Source of the DNA: CAIVND01 sp035532075
GTDB taxonomy: Bacteria; Actinomycetota; Acidimicrobiia; Acidimicrobiales; Bog-793
Length of the DNA stretch: 15,442 nucleotides
Assembly: GCA_035532075.1 (NCBI GenBank)
Contig: DATKRV010000107.1
Coordinates: forward strand, 1 to 15,442
Reading direction: 5' to 3'
The translations under genes were made by a program, and so were the position numbers. This document shows positions 7,423 through 14,298 of the stretch, piece by piece (within the stretch, counting starts at the first letter, position 1; each line of letters starts with the position of its first letter). The notes below the pieces were generated by a model that had not been told where the DNA came from, did not search any database, and worked only from the letters and a program-made list of their open reading frames with translations.

Positions 7423-7448
7423 CGGCGAGCTCAATATGAGCTTGCCGT
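7422..7448 (+). promoter_or_regulatory. Leader hairpin 1 of the leuA attenuator
   Basis: ACGGCGAGCTC (7422-7432) pairs with GAGCTTGCCGT (7438-7448): 11 pairs including one G-U, loop AATAT. It begins at the stop codon of the Leu leader peptide. If a stalled ribosome opens it, CTTGCC (7441-7446) could pair with GGCCAGG (7465-7471, one bulged C) in the terminator's 3' arm, a possible antiterminator with one G-U. That alternative is tentative. Confidence 0.78.
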
Positions 7449-7450
7449 AG

Positions 7451-7480
7451 CCTCCTGCGCCTTTGGCCAGGGGGTTTTTT
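7451..7480 (+). terminator. Intrinsic terminator of the leuA attenuator
   Basis: CCTCCTG-C-GCC (7451-7461) pairs with GGC-CAGGGGG (7465-7474): ten pairs with one bulged C and one G-U, loop TTT, directly followed by six T (7475-7480). It lies 67 nt before the leuA ATG and after the Leu leader peptide, so it is placed to stop transcription when leucine is plentiful. It is not a plausible terminator for leuD alone, because a promoter and leader ORF lie in between. Confidence 0.9.
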
Positions 7481-7547
7481 GTTTCCCGGATGCAACAGAG
7501 GCCTGACGGAAGACCTGGACCACCTGACAGCACAACGAGAGGTGCAC

Positions 7548-9251
7548 ATGCCACCACCAAATGTCATCGCGCGAAAGATGCCCTACGAGCTCTACCGCCC
7601 GTATGGGCCGATCGGCCTGAAAGACCGTACGTGGCCCGAAACGGCGATCACCCGGGCTCCTCTTTGGTGTGCGGTGGACCTGCGCGACGGGAACCAGGCC
7701 CTGATCGACCCGATGGACCCGGTTCGCAAGCGGAGGATGTTCGAAGCGCTCGTCGAGATGGGATTCAAGGAGATCGAGGTGGGTTTCCCCTCTGCCTCCC
7801 AGCCCGACTACGACTTCGTACGATCGCTCATCGAAGAGGATCTCGTTCCCGACGATGTCACCATTCAGGTCCTCGTCCAGAGCCGGCGCGACCTCATCGA
7901 GCGGACCTATCAGAGCCTCGAGGGCGTGAACAACGCGATCGTGCACTTTTACAACTCCACCTCGGTCCTGCAGCGCCGCGTCGTCTTTGGCCTTGACAAA
8001 GAAGGCATCACCAAGATCGCTACCACCGCTGCGAAGATCTGTCGCGACCTCGAATCGACGCTTGTCGGGTCAAACATCCGCTACGAATACAGCCCGGAAT
8101 CATTCACCGGAACCGAGATCGAATACTCTCTCGAGATCTGTGCGGCGGTGACGGACGTGATCGGGCCGACCCGTGAATGGCCACTCATCCTCAACCTCCC
8201 CGCCACGGTCGAAATGTCGACACCCAACCTGTACGCCGATCTGATCGAGTACTTTCACCGCAACATCGCACATCGCGATGCAACCGTGCTCAGCCTGCAT
8301 CCCCACAACGACCGAGGGACCGCGGTTGCGGCGGCGGAACTTGGAGTGATGGCCGGTGCCGACAGAGTCGAGGGATGCCTCTTTGGCAACGGTGAGCGCA
8401 CCGGAAACGTCGACCTCGTCACGCTTGGAATGAATCTCTTCTCTCAGGGGGTCGATCCGCGGCTTGACATCACCGACATCGACCAGCTCCGGCGGGTCGC
8501 GGAGTACTGCAACCGGCTCCCCGTCCACCCGCGCCATCCATACGTCGGGGATCTCGTCTACACCGCGTTCTCCGGCTCGCACCAAGATGCCATCAAGAAG
8601 GGCATGGCCGCACTCGAACATGACTACCGGGTGTGGGAGGTGCCCTATCTCCCGATCGACCCACACCACGTCGGTCGAAGCTACGAGGCAGTCATCAGGG
8701 TCAACTCCCAGTCCGGAAAGGGCGGCGTCGCCTACATCATGGAGGTCGAGCATTCGATGGTCCTGCCGCGGCGGCTCCAGATTGAATTCTCTCTCGCGAT
8801 CCAGCACGTCACCGAGGACATTGGCACCGAGATCTCTCCGGCCGCGATGTTCGAGGTATTCTCAGGCGAATATCTGACCTCGGAGGCGATCGAACTTCTC
8901 GGCCATGAGTCCCAGGTGAGCGGCGGCGCGGACAAATGCACCGCGCAACTGCTCGTCGATGGTGAGCACAAGACCATCTCCGGTGAAGGGAACGGACCAA
9001 TTGCAGCGTTCGTCGCCGGACTACGCGACGGGCTGGGAATCAAAATCGATGTCGTCGACTACTCCGAACACGCAATCTCGCAGGGCGCCTCGGCAAAGGC
9101 CGTCGCCTATGTCGAGACAACCGATGACGAAGGCCGGACGCGCTGGGGCGTTGGGATCGATCCGAGCATCCTCACCGCCTCGCTCCAAGCAGTTGTCTCG
9201 GCGCTGAATGGCCGCATACGGCACGCGATCGACAGTCCGACCAAGGTCTGA
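7548..9251 (+). CDS. leuA: 2-isopropylmalate synthase
   Basis: Condenses 2-ketoisovalerate with acetyl-CoA, the committed and leucine-inhibited step of leucine synthesis; cytosolic. The 567-aa product starts MPPPNVIARKMPYELYRPYG, then has the catalytic-barrel motif VDLRDGNQAL (43-52) and metal histidines H251 and H253 in LHPHNDRG, followed by the GCLFGNGERTGNVDL segment. The last ~130 residues are the LeuA regulatory dimer domain containing GEGNGPIAAFVAG. The WCAVDLRDGNQAL form and the length place it in the long LeuA type common in actinobacteria. ATG 7548 has GAGAGG 5-6 nt upstream; the frame stays open to a TTG at 7479, inside the terminator T-run, which I reject. It is transcribed separately from leuCD through the attenuator at 7345-7480. 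Confidence 0.96.
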   Translation: MPPPNVIARKMPYELYRPYGPIGLKDRTWPETAITRAPLWCAVDLRDGNQALIDPMDPVRKRRMFEALVEMGFKEIEVGFPSASQPDYDFVRSLIEEDLVPDDVTIQVLVQSRRDLIERTYQSLEGVNNAIVHFYNSTSVLQRRVVFGLDKEGITKIATTAAKICRDLESTLVGSNIRYEYSPESFTGTEIEYSLEICAAVTDVIGPTREWPLILNLPATVEMSTPNLYADLIEYFHRNIAHRDATVLSLHPHNDRGTAVAAAELGVMAGADRVEGCLFGNGERTGNVDLVTLGMNLFSQGVDPRLDITDIDQLRRVAEYCNRLPVHPRHPYVGDLVYTAFSGSHQDAIKKGMAALEHDYRVWEVPYLPIDPHHVGRSYEAVIRVNSQSGKGGVAYIMEVEHSMVLPRRLQIEFSLAIQHVTEDIGTEISPAAMFEVFSGEYLTSEAIELLGHESQVSGGADKCTAQLLVDGEHKTISGEGNGPIAAFVAGLRDGLGIKIDVVDYSEHAISQGASAKAVAYVETTDDEGRTRWGVGIDPSILTASLQAVVSALNGRIRHAIDSPTKV

Positions 9252-9478
9252 TTCGAGTCGGGAGGTCGCCGAAACAACAAAACAACGATAGGTACTCGGC
9301 CAAACGCCCGAGCGGCGCTCGATGCGGCTCCCGAGCGACGATGCCCAACGATTCTCATCGGTGCTGTTGCTCACTCGTGCAAGCGACAACGCCATCGCCG
9401 CCAACGAATGGCGCGCCCAGATTCACGAGACAGGGCCTCTTTCGCACAGGTCAAAAGAGTCAATGACGGAGTCGCGCG

Positions 9479-9499
9479 CAGGTGGAGCAAGACCACCTG
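9479..9499. promoter_or_regulatory. 21-bp dyad, candidate operator of the amidohydrolase gene
   Basis: Perfect inverted repeat CAGGTGG, 7-base spacer AGCAAGA, CCACCTG. Its centre (9489) is about 48 bp upstream of the start predicted from the -10 box TAAAAT at 9525-9530, a position often used by activators. No T-run follows, so it is not a terminator. The regulator is unknown; no regulator gene is visible in the window. Confidence 0.5.
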
Positions 9500-9524
9500 A
9501 TCAAGCGCCGCTGAAGCCGTCGCC

Positions 9525-9530
9525 TAAAAT
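9525..9530 (+). promoter_or_regulatory. -10 box before the amidohydrolase gene
   Basis: TAAAAT matches five of six consensus bases and would start RNA near 9537, giving a leader of about 56 nt. The -35 region at 9502-9507 (CAAGCG) is poor, which would suit a promoter needing an activator bound at the dyad just upstream. The remaining 9252-9478 stretch shows only a small CGAGC/GCTCG hairpin near 9309 without a T-run, and no convincing ORF. Confidence 0.45.
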
Positions 9531-9592
9531 GGTGCGCTCTCGGGATTAGTGGCAACATTGGGTCACCTATTTACCAAACAGGGGGTGAGTCG

Positions 9593-10747
9593 GTGTCTCT
9601 CGATCTGGCGTTGGAAAACAAGCGTATTGATGTAGATACCCATTTCTATCCGCGCATCAATCGACGCGAGATCCGCGGACTCTTCCCAACCGGTCTGAGC
9701 GGGCAGGTTCTCGACATGTTCGACCGCGAGGCTCAGCGCATCGCCGATCCCGAGGCGATACGGGCACACATGCGCGGTAACGACAGTGAGGGCGAGGAGG
9801 GTGGCGACCCTCACCGCGATCCCGATGCACGTGTCGCATCCGTACGGGAGCTCGGATTTGACCTGCAGGTCCTCATCCCCGATGGCCCGTTTGGCAACCT
9901 CCATGGCGCCGGCCCCTACACCGTCTCTGCTCCACTCGAAGTCCGACTCGCGATGTGCCAGATATTCAACAATGCAAATGGCGCAGCCCAGACAAAACAC
10001 CCCGATGCCTTTATCGGAACGATGATCGTTCCGTTTGACGATGTCGAGACTGCCGCGAAAGAGGTACGTCGAGGCGCAATCGAACTCGGGCTCAGGATCG
10101 TCGTGCTGCCCTTCAACTGGATCGGAAAGAACTTTGACGAGTTCGCGCTCTATCCACTCTGGCAGGAGATCAACGATCTCGGGGTGACCGTGTTCTGCCA
10201 CGGCATAACCCAGGGCTGCAGCGGAAGGATCGGCGACCATCAGCCGCGCTACCCTGCCGCGTTCGCGGAGCGCATGAGGCGCCTGCACCTCGGGACCTAC
10301 ATGGGATTCGGCATGGAATACATCATGGCGACCGGCGCACTGACACTCGGCGGTGTTTTCGACGAGTTCCCGAACCTCCGCTTCGCCTTCTTCGAGGCTG
10401 GCGCCTCTTGGCTTTCCTACGCGATGTACGCGAGCGACCGGTCTTTCCTGATCGAACCACAGTGCTCGCGCTCAGAACGGCTCCCGAGTGAACTCATCAA
10501 AGAGCGCTGCCTCACCGCGATCGAACCGATGGAGTCAATCTCTGAGCTCATCGGCATCGTCGGAAACGAGAACTTCTTCTTTGGCACGGACTTTCCCCAC
10601 CCCGAGTTCCAGGTGTTCCACGCCCAAGGGAGAACTGTCGACACCTCGGAGCCGGGCGCTGCCGCCATATTGCACCGCGCAGGGTTGAGCGATTTGGACA
10701 AGGCGAACATCCTCGGTGGCAACATCTCCCGCATGCTGTCGCGCTGA
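9593..10747 (+). CDS. Metal-dependent amidohydrolase (ACMSD / Amidohydro_2 type)
   Basis: A TIM-barrel hydrolase or non-oxidative decarboxylase of the family that includes aminocarboxymuconate-semialdehyde, gamma-resorcylate and 5-carboxyvanillate decarboxylases. The 384-aa product has the metal motif DVDTHFYP (D13, D15, H17), a second metal histidine H203 in FCHG, the conserved FFEAGASWLSY segment (266-276) and the late aspartate D333 in GTDFPHPE. A charged acidic stretch at about 63-80 looks like a variable surface loop. The start is GTG 9593 after GGGGGTGAG at good spacing. Its substrate is unknown. The ABC transporter and Rieske oxygenase downstream suggest a catabolic role, perhaps on an aromatic acid or cleaved-ring product. 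A 677-bp gap separates it from the transporter, so it is probably transcribed on its own. Confidence 0.88.
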   Translation: MSLDLALENKRIDVDTHFYPRINRREIRGLFPTGLSGQVLDMFDREAQRIADPEAIRAHMRGNDSEGEEGGDPHRDPDARVASVRELGFDLQVLIPDGPFGNLHGAGPYTVSAPLEVRLAMCQIFNNANGAAQTKHPDAFIGTMIVPFDDVETAAKEVRRGAIELGLRIVVLPFNWIGKNFDEFALYPLWQEINDLGVTVFCHGITQGCSGRIGDHQPRYPAAFAERMRRLHLGTYMGFGMEYIMATGALTLGGVFDEFPNLRFAFFEAGASWLSYAMYASDRSFLIEPQCSRSERLPSELIKERCLTAIEPMESISELIGIVGNENFFFGTDFPHPEFQVFHAQGRTVDTSEPGAAAILHRAGLSDLDKANILGGNISRMLSR

Positions 10748-10837
10748 GAGGGATTTCGAAGTTCGAGAAGGCTCGCGCGCGTCGAGTCCATCTGAGTGCC
10801 AAATCGACCTACGACAACGCCGCCCGATGGGAATTTT

Positions 10838-10930
10838 CTACGCTCGACTCACAGAACCGACGAACTCTCGCATCATTTCGCCGACGGTTTCGACAAAGAC
10901 CGGGTGGAGCATCACCGTATCTGACGCCTC
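10838..10930 (-). pseudogene. Possible 3' remnant of a decayed gene
   Basis: On the minus strand about 30 codons read EASDTVMLHPVFVETVGEM, then MREFVGSVSRA and TAG (10840-10838). Codon use resembles the real genes here (GTC, TTC, ACC, GGC, GAG). The frame is closed by TGA about 50 bases further upstream, and no start or ribosome site supports a complete gene. It may be the tail of a lost gene that once occupied this gap. The family cannot be named, and chance is a real alternative. Confidence 0.25.
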
Positions 10931-11159
10931 GCATGAAAAAAGACAGCGAGGTTGGGATGCTCAGAGCATATTTGCCCCAGCTCAACTCCTGATCCGTACG
11001 CGAAAGGGCGTTACCCGCCGCCGCACTCGTGTCGAGGGTGTCGCACGGCGATACCGCTCGCCTGCGAATGTAGACTCGCGTCAAGTTGCTTCGAGGCCCG
11101 AAACGAATTGATCACTCGATGCGAAAGATGCAGGTGCCACGGACAGATCGTCTTTGGTA

Positions 11160-11185
11160 CCTGAAAGTTTCGGGTCCTGAAGTTT
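11160..11185 (+). repeat. Tandem direct repeat abutting the transporter promoter
   Basis: CCTGAAAGTTT (11160-11170) and CCTGAAGTTT (11176-11185) are two near-identical copies spaced 16 bp apart, ending one base before the -35 box of the promoter at 11187. Tandem half-sites at this place are typical of activator binding (inference). No known regulator motif was recognised. Confidence 0.45.
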
Positions 11186-11186
11186 T

Positions 11187-11215
11187 TTGACGACGTATTA
11201 CGGTCGCCTTACTCT
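11187..11215 (+). promoter_or_regulatory. Promoter upstream of the ABC transporter operon
   Basis: TTGACG (11187-11192), a spacer of exactly 17 bp, then TACTCT (11210-11215). The predicted start is about 11222. If the first permease starts at GTG 11425, the leader would be about 200 nt long and contain the nested inverted repeats at 11293-11336. This is the best promoter in the 677-bp gap before the transporter. Confidence 0.6.
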
Positions 11216-11292
11216 GACCGCGAGTTTCTCGTTGAAGTGATCCTCTGGGGGGAATGTGCACAAGGTCAGTCCGTTCAACACGGTTCAATCGG

Positions 11293-11336
11293 CGCGTCTC
11301 TATCCCTCGCGAATTGGCTTCGCGAGACGCGTCTCG
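11293..11336 (+). repeat. Nested, mutually exclusive inverted repeats in the transporter leader
   Basis: Three overlapping symmetric elements share bases. (a) CTCGCGAA (11306-11313) with TTCGCGAG (11319-11326), loop TTGGC. (b) CGCGTCTC (11293-11300) with GAGACGCG (11324-11331). (c) A perfect 14-bp palindrome, CGAGACGCGTCTCG, at 11323-11336. Because the GAGACGCG block is used in all three, only one RNA pairing can form at a time; alternatively (c) may be a DNA operator. There is no T-run after them. Confidence 0.55.
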
Positions 11337-11424
11337 TCACGATCTCCCAATAGATCCCGAGCAAGATCCTTCACCGCCGCGCTCGGCGCACCGCTCGCGT
11401 GACACCCTACCTGCGGTTGATTTC

Positions 11425-12381
11425 GTGATCTTTCCGATTGTGGGTCGGCGCTTTCTCCAGTTCCTTCCCGTTGTCATCGGTGTGACGTTCATTACGTTCT
11501 TGTTGCTCAATCTCCTACCGGGAGACACCGCCGTGGCAATTCTCGGAACGAGTGCGACCCCGGCTTCGATCGCGCTTTTGCGTCGGCAACTCGGTCTGAA
11601 CGAGCCACTGCTTGTTCGCTACTGGCACTGGTTGACCCACGCGCTGTCGGGCAATCTCGGTCATTCGCTCATCACGCAACAACCCGTCACCACCGTGCTC
11701 GCACAACGGGTACCCGTGACACTCGAACTGTTGATCCTCGCATTTTTGATAGCACTCGTATTTGCCGTTCCCGTTGCGGTACTTGCCGCGCGTCAGCCGA
11801 AGGGCATCATCGACCGGCTCAGCGCCACGGCAGCGATGTTCGGACTCGCGATTCCCAACTTCGTGCTCGGCCTTGTCCTCATTCTCCTTTTTGCCCAGCA
11901 CTTTCATTTCTTCCCGGCAACTGGTTTCAGCGCGCTCGGATCTGGACTCGGACCGAACCTTCGCTCGCTCCTTCTCCCCGCGCTGACGATCAGCTTCGCC
12001 CTCTTTGCCGCCTACTCGCGAATGTTGAGAGCGGACATGATGCAACAGCTCGCGCAGGAAGAATACGTCATTACCGCGCGCGCGAAGGGCGTTGGCGAGC
12101 CGCGAATTTTGATCCGTCACGTTCTTCGCAACTCATTGTTCAGCCTGATCACCATCGTCGGTGTCAACTTCGGCACGCTGATCGGTGCCACAGTGATCGT
12201 CGAGTCCATCTTTGCGCTGCCGGGAATCGGATCACTGTTGGTCTCTGCGGTCTACAACCGCGATGTGACCGTCACCCAGGGGGTCGTGGTCATCCTCGCA
12301 GTTGTCACCGTGACCGTAAACCTCGTCACCGATCTTCTCTATCTCGTTCTCGACCCAAGGGTGCGCTATGGCAGTCTCTAA
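11425..12381 (+). CDS. Dpp/Opp-type ABC transporter permease, first subunit
   Basis: Inner-membrane permease of the DppB/OppB family, forming the channel with the next gene's product. The 318-aa protein has an N-terminal membrane helix (about 10-31) ending in the hallmark LLNLLPGD, further hydrophobic segments near 100-121, 133-157, 190-208, 237-264 and 285-308, and the cytoplasmic EAA-type coupling loop EEYVITARAKGVGEPRILIRH (212-232). I prefer GTG 11425, which starts right before the first helix as in homologues, although no clear ribosome site precedes it. The frame is open from ATG 11254, two bases after a GGGGGG, which would add 57 Arg-rich residues read through the inverted repeats. This longer start cannot be excluded. 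It overlaps the next permease by 14 nt. Confidence 0.9.
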   Translation: MIFPIVGRRFLQFLPVVIGVTFITFLLLNLLPGDTAVAILGTSATPASIALLRRQLGLNEPLLVRYWHWLTHALSGNLGHSLITQQPVTTVLAQRVPVTLELLILAFLIALVFAVPVAVLAARQPKGIIDRLSATAAMFGLAIPNFVLGLVLILLFAQHFHFFPATGFSALGSGLGPNLRSLLLPALTISFALFAAYSRMLRADMMQQLAQEEYVITARAKGVGEPRILIRHVLRNSLFSLITIVGVNFGTLIGATVIVESIFALPGIGSLLVSAVYNRDVTVTQGVVVILAVVTVTVNLVTDLLYLVLDPRVRYGSL

Positions 12382-13243
12382 GGTTCTCCCACCCGCACTG
12401 GCACAACGCGTCGGCAAGTTTCGCCAGACCGCGAACTGGAGACAATCGCTCGACGTCTGGGTCCCCGCGGGAATTCTCGTCCTCTTGGTGTTCGCCTGCT
12501 TCTTCGGCCCTTTCATCGCATCGGTCCCCGGTCCAAACGCGGGTTCACTGCTCGATGCGCGACTTCCGCTGTTCTCTCCGGGTCATATCCTGGGAACCGA
12601 CGCGATTGGAAACGACCTCTTGTCACGCGCGCTCTATGGGGGGCGGATCTCCATCGAAGTCGGACTCGGTTCGATGTTGATCGGGTTCGTTGTCGGCGGC
12701 TCGCTCGGAATACTCGGTGGATATCGCGGCGGCATTCTCGACATCGTGATCATGCGCCTGCTCGACATGTTTCTCGCCTTCCCCTCGATCATTCTCGCCT
12801 TCGTCGTGGCGACGTTCCTCGGCGCAAACGAGATCAATGTCATCTTTGCAATCTCGTTCTTCACCGTTCCCGCTTTCGCTCGACTCGCCCGGGCAACCAC
12901 ACTGCAACTTCGAGAACGGGGATTCGTCGTCGCCACGCGCCTGCTCGGCTCGCGCGAACGCGACGTATTGATGCGTCATGTCGTCCCCAACGTCATTCCA
13001 TCGTTGATGACCTATGGACTCCTCACGGTCGCCATCGCAATGTTCATTGAGGCAGCCCTGAGCTTTCTCGGTCTTGGCATTCCAGCTCCCCAGCCGAGCT
13101 GGGGCAGCACCATTGCCTCGGGTCAGCAATACCTCTCCGACGCTCCGTGGATTGTGCTGGTTCCCTCTGTTTTCCTGTTCATCGCAGTAGCGAGCCTGAA
13201 CTCACTGGGCAACGCGCTTCGAACACGGATCGAGTCACACTGA
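12368..13243 (+). CDS. Dpp/Opp-type ABC transporter permease, second subunit
   Basis: Inner-membrane permease of the DppC/OppC family, 291 aa. It has a short N-terminal tail, a first helix at about 32-51, and the family signature HILGTDAIGNDLLSRALYGG (73-92). The coupling loop is ATRLLGSRERDVLMRHVVPN (189-208), followed by IEAALSFLGLG (227-237) and PSWGSTIA (243-250), both standard in DppC proteins. ATG 12368 lies inside the end of the first permease gene (14-nt overlap) with AAGGGTG upstream. Its TGA shares a base with the ATG of the next gene, so the four transporter genes are translationally coupled. Confidence 0.93.
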   Translation: MAVSKVLPPALAQRVGKFRQTANWRQSLDVWVPAGILVLLVFACFFGPFIASVPGPNAGSLLDARLPLFSPGHILGTDAIGNDLLSRALYGGRISIEVGLGSMLIGFVVGGSLGILGGYRGGILDIVIMRLLDMFLAFPSIILAFVVATFLGANEINVIFAISFFTVPAFARLARATTLQLRERGFVVATRLLGSRERDVLMRHVVPNVIPSLMTYGLLTVAIAMFIEAALSFLGLGIPAPQPSWGSTIASGQQYLSDAPWIVLVPSVFLFIAVASLNSLGNALRTRIESH

Positions 13244-14298
13244 TGAGCGAGCAGTATTCCTCTTCGAAGACAGATTCCCGGACGCCGGGCGCGAGAACGG
13301 AACTGCTCGGCGGGCCAACCACCGCCAACACGCACTCGAGTGCGCTACTCGAAGTGCGCGACCTGCGCATCAACTTCCATCTTCAGCATTCGATTGTCCC
13401 GGCGGTCCAAGGGGTGACCTTTTCGGTCAACCCGGGACAGACGGTCGGAATCATCGGAGAATCCGGTTCGGGTAAATCCGTCACGGCACGCGCAATCATG
13501 GGTCTGTTACCCAAGAAGACGGCTGAGGTTCTCGGTTCGGTTCGCTTTGGGGGAAAGGAGCTGATCGGTCTTAGCGATCGCGAGATGCGCCAGCACCGCG
13601 GACGAGACATTGTGCTCGTCTTCCAGGATCCGATGCGCTCGCTCAATCCCACGATGCGAATCGGAACACAGATCGCGGAGGCGCTACACAGTCATCAGGA
13701 GATTTCGCGCGCTGACGCCCACAGTCGGGTGATCGATCTGCTCAAGATGGTTCGCATCCCCTCTGCTGAACAACGATCCCGTGAATATCCCCATCAGCTG
13801 TCTGGTGGCATGCGTCAACGGGTGATGATTGCGATGGCTCTCTCATGTGGACCAAAGGTGCTGATTGCCGACGAGCCCACCACCGCGCTCGATGTCACGA
13901 CACAGGCACAGATCATGGAACTTCTCCGCGAACTGCAGCGCGAACTCGACATGGCGGTCGTGCTCATCAGCCACGATATGGGGCTCGCTGCAATGTACAC
14001 CGACGAGGTCGCGGTGATGTATGCGGGTCGAGTGGTGGAACAGGCAATGACGACGCGACTTTTCAAGCATGTGCGCATGCCATACACGCGCGCACTGCTC
14101 GACTCGATCCCGCGTCTTGAACATCCCTCGCTCGAACCACTCTCCGTCGTGAGGGGTCGACCACCCGATCTCTCCGCGTTACCGCCGGGATGTCCGTTCA
14201 GCCCAAGATGCCATTTCGCCCAGGCCAAGTGCGAAGAGCCTCCGGTGCTGGAAACGACCGCAGAGGGCGATCGATTCGCCTGCTGGTTTCCATTATGA
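13243..14298 (+). CDS. Dpp/Opp-type ABC transporter ATPase, first subunit (DppD-like)
   Basis: Cytoplasmic ATPase that powers uptake with its partner encoded next. The 351-aa protein has a hydrophilic N-terminal tail of about 34 residues, then Walker A GESGSGKS (72-79), Q-loop FQDP (127-130), signature LSGGMRQR (186-193), Walker B VLIADEP (206-212), D-loop ALD and switch histidine H244. All catalytic residues are intact. The C-terminal oligopeptide/dipeptide-transporter extension carries four cysteines (C317, C323, C330, C347), in the arrangement associated with an Fe-S site in some OppD/DppD proteins. I chose ATG 13243, which overlaps the permease stop as TGATG; the open frame back to GTG 13147 lies inside the permease gene. 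Confidence 0.93.
   Translation: MSEQYSSSKTDSRTPGARTELLGGPTTANTHSSALLEVRDLRINFHLQHSIVPAVQGVTFSVNPGQTVGIIGESGSGKSVTARAIMGLLPKKTAEVLGSVRFGGKELIGLSDREMRQHRGRDIVLVFQDPMRSLNPTMRIGTQIAEALHSHQEISRADAHSRVIDLLKMVRIPSAEQRSREYPHQLSGGMRQRVMIAMALSCGPKVLIADEPTTALDVTTQAQIMELLRELQRELDMAVVLISHDMGLAAMYTDEVAVMYAGRVVEQAMTTRLFKHVRMPYTRALLDSIPRLEHPSLEPLSVVRGRPPDLSALPPGCPFSPRCHFAQAKCEEPPVLETTAEGDRFACWFPL

Noticed and set aside
9322..9549. 75-codon plus-strand ORF between leuA and the amidohydrolase.
   Set aside because: No ribosome site, atypical composition, and it overlaps the dyad and -10 box of the next gene.
10925..10952. CCTCGC/GCGAGG hairpin with an A-run near 10928-10950 as a terminator.
   Set aside because: The A/T run is in the loop, not after the stem, on either strand.
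10716..11111. Plus-strand ORF (131 codons) in the gap before the transporter.
   Set aside because: Starts inside the amidohydrolase gene, product Arg/Ser-rich with no motif, codon use unlike the neighbours.
11119..11190. 23-codon ORF (MRKMQVPRTDRLWYLKVSGP...) ending in the -35 box, considered as a leader peptide.
   Set aside because: It lies upstream of the predicted transcription start, has no run of one amino acid and no following terminator.
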